Shown here in pieces: positions 29,923 to 30,146 of a stretch of 30,146 nucleotides of DNA. Every line of letters begins with the position of its first letter. Within the stretch, counting starts at the first letter, position 1. The position numbers and the translations under genes were made by a program. The notes beneath the pieces are model-generated. The model had not been told where the DNA came from and searched no databases. It worked only from the letters and a program-made list of their open reading frames with translations. The DNA comes from Actinomycetota bacterium (GTDB taxonomy: Bacteria; Actinomycetota; Actinomycetes; Streptosporangiales; Streptosporangiaceae). The stretch lies in assembly GCA_003242605.1 (NCBI GenBank), contig QGUZ01000024.1:1-30146 (forward strand). The letters are read 5' to 3'.

Positions 29923-30132
29923 TCACCGCTCCGGCGGGGTCTGCGGAGGAGCGTCGGGTGTGGGGGACGGCACCTGGCCGGGCGCGGGCTCGCTCGGGGT
30001 CTCGGGCCGGGTCGCCTCCGGCCGGGGGCCGGGGCGCGGGCGCACCGGGCGCCGGACGGCCTGCCACGGGGGGGCGGAGGCCCGCGGTGTCCGGCGCGGC
30101 GCGTCCTCCGCCCGCCGTGAGGCCCGTCTCTT
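29923..30132 (-). CDS. Possible proline-rich C-terminal tail or short gene at the window edge
   Basis: One minus-strand frame ending at TGA 29923-29925 reads RPEATRPETPSEPAPGQVPS then PTPDAPPQTPPER. Nearly all its third codon positions are G or C, unlike the other two frames, so it looks translated. An in-frame TAG lies at 30133-30135 and there is no good start with a ribosome binding site; a GTG occurs about 40 codons from the end. It may be a separate short protein, the tail of a gene broken by a frameshift, or chance. Nothing suggests function. Confidence 0.3.
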   Translation of the reverse strand, partial: KRRASRRAEDAPRRTPRASAPPWQAVRRPVRPRPGPRPEATRPETPSEPAPGQVPSPTPDAPPQTPPER

Positions 30133-30146
30133 CTACTCATCTGACG

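Noticed and set aside
29841..30140. 99-residue minus-strand frame at the right edge
   Set aside because: Arg/Pro-rich with poor third-position bias; the neighbouring frame ending at 29923 shows the stronger coding signal.

Overview
The window is very GC-rich and compact, with strongly biased third codon positions. Gene content points to a filamentous or Streptosporangiales-like actinobacterium: an Rv2747-like short N-acetylglutamate synthase, DUF3180 after folK, a DUF2342 zincin, an NTF2-like gene inside the folate operon, an orphan nuoD paralog, and a c-di-AMP riboswitch in front of an NlpC/P60 gene. From memory, the order resembles the conserved core of Streptomyces-type chromosomes. No genus is claimed. 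I saw no rRNA, tRNA, CRISPR array, IS element, prophage or integration site.

Layout. 1-583 (-) is the N-terminus of a Q/G/Y/P-rich protein with a 183-bp tandem repeat. 661-1338 (-) is an argA-type acetyltransferase. 1595-2800 (+) is a promoter, ydaO/c-di-AMP riboswitch and secreted NlpC/P60 hydrolase. 3026-3274 (-) is a stand-alone LuxR-type HTH protein. 3495-10328 (-) is a cofactor block read as DUF2520 > panC > nadB-nadC fusion > coaX > lysS, serving CoA, NAD and lysyl-tRNA synthesis. 10585-11556 (+) is a MidA-like methyltransferase, convergent with a padR > ABC ATPase > FtsX-type permease operon (11562-14636, -). A cytochrome P450 (14991-16208, -) diverges from an orphan nuoD paralog (16343-17485, +).

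17630-20930 (-) is the folate operon, read folE > folP > NTF2-like > folB > folK > DUF3180, with start/stop overlaps joining folP through folK. Upstream on the same strand lie ftsH (21088-23097), hpt, tilS, a DUF2342 metalloprotease and a PBP4-type dacB (to 27774). Ppa (27862-28368, +) diverges from dacB and converges on a second NlpC/P60 gene (28531-29769, -). The last 377 bases hold an AT-rich palindrome upstream of that gene and a proline-rich coding-like stretch at the edge.

Most of the window is ordinary core genome. The points most worth a second look are the c-di-AMP riboswitch abutting a ribosome binding site, the NadB-NadC fusion, an orphan NuoD with Trp in place of the quinone-site Tyr, the padR operator cluster, the solo GerE-like regulator, and a recurring TAnnnT signal 6-8 nt before poorly ribosome-bound starts, suggesting leaderless mRNAs. 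All names come from reading the translated sequence and remembered families; no database search was run.
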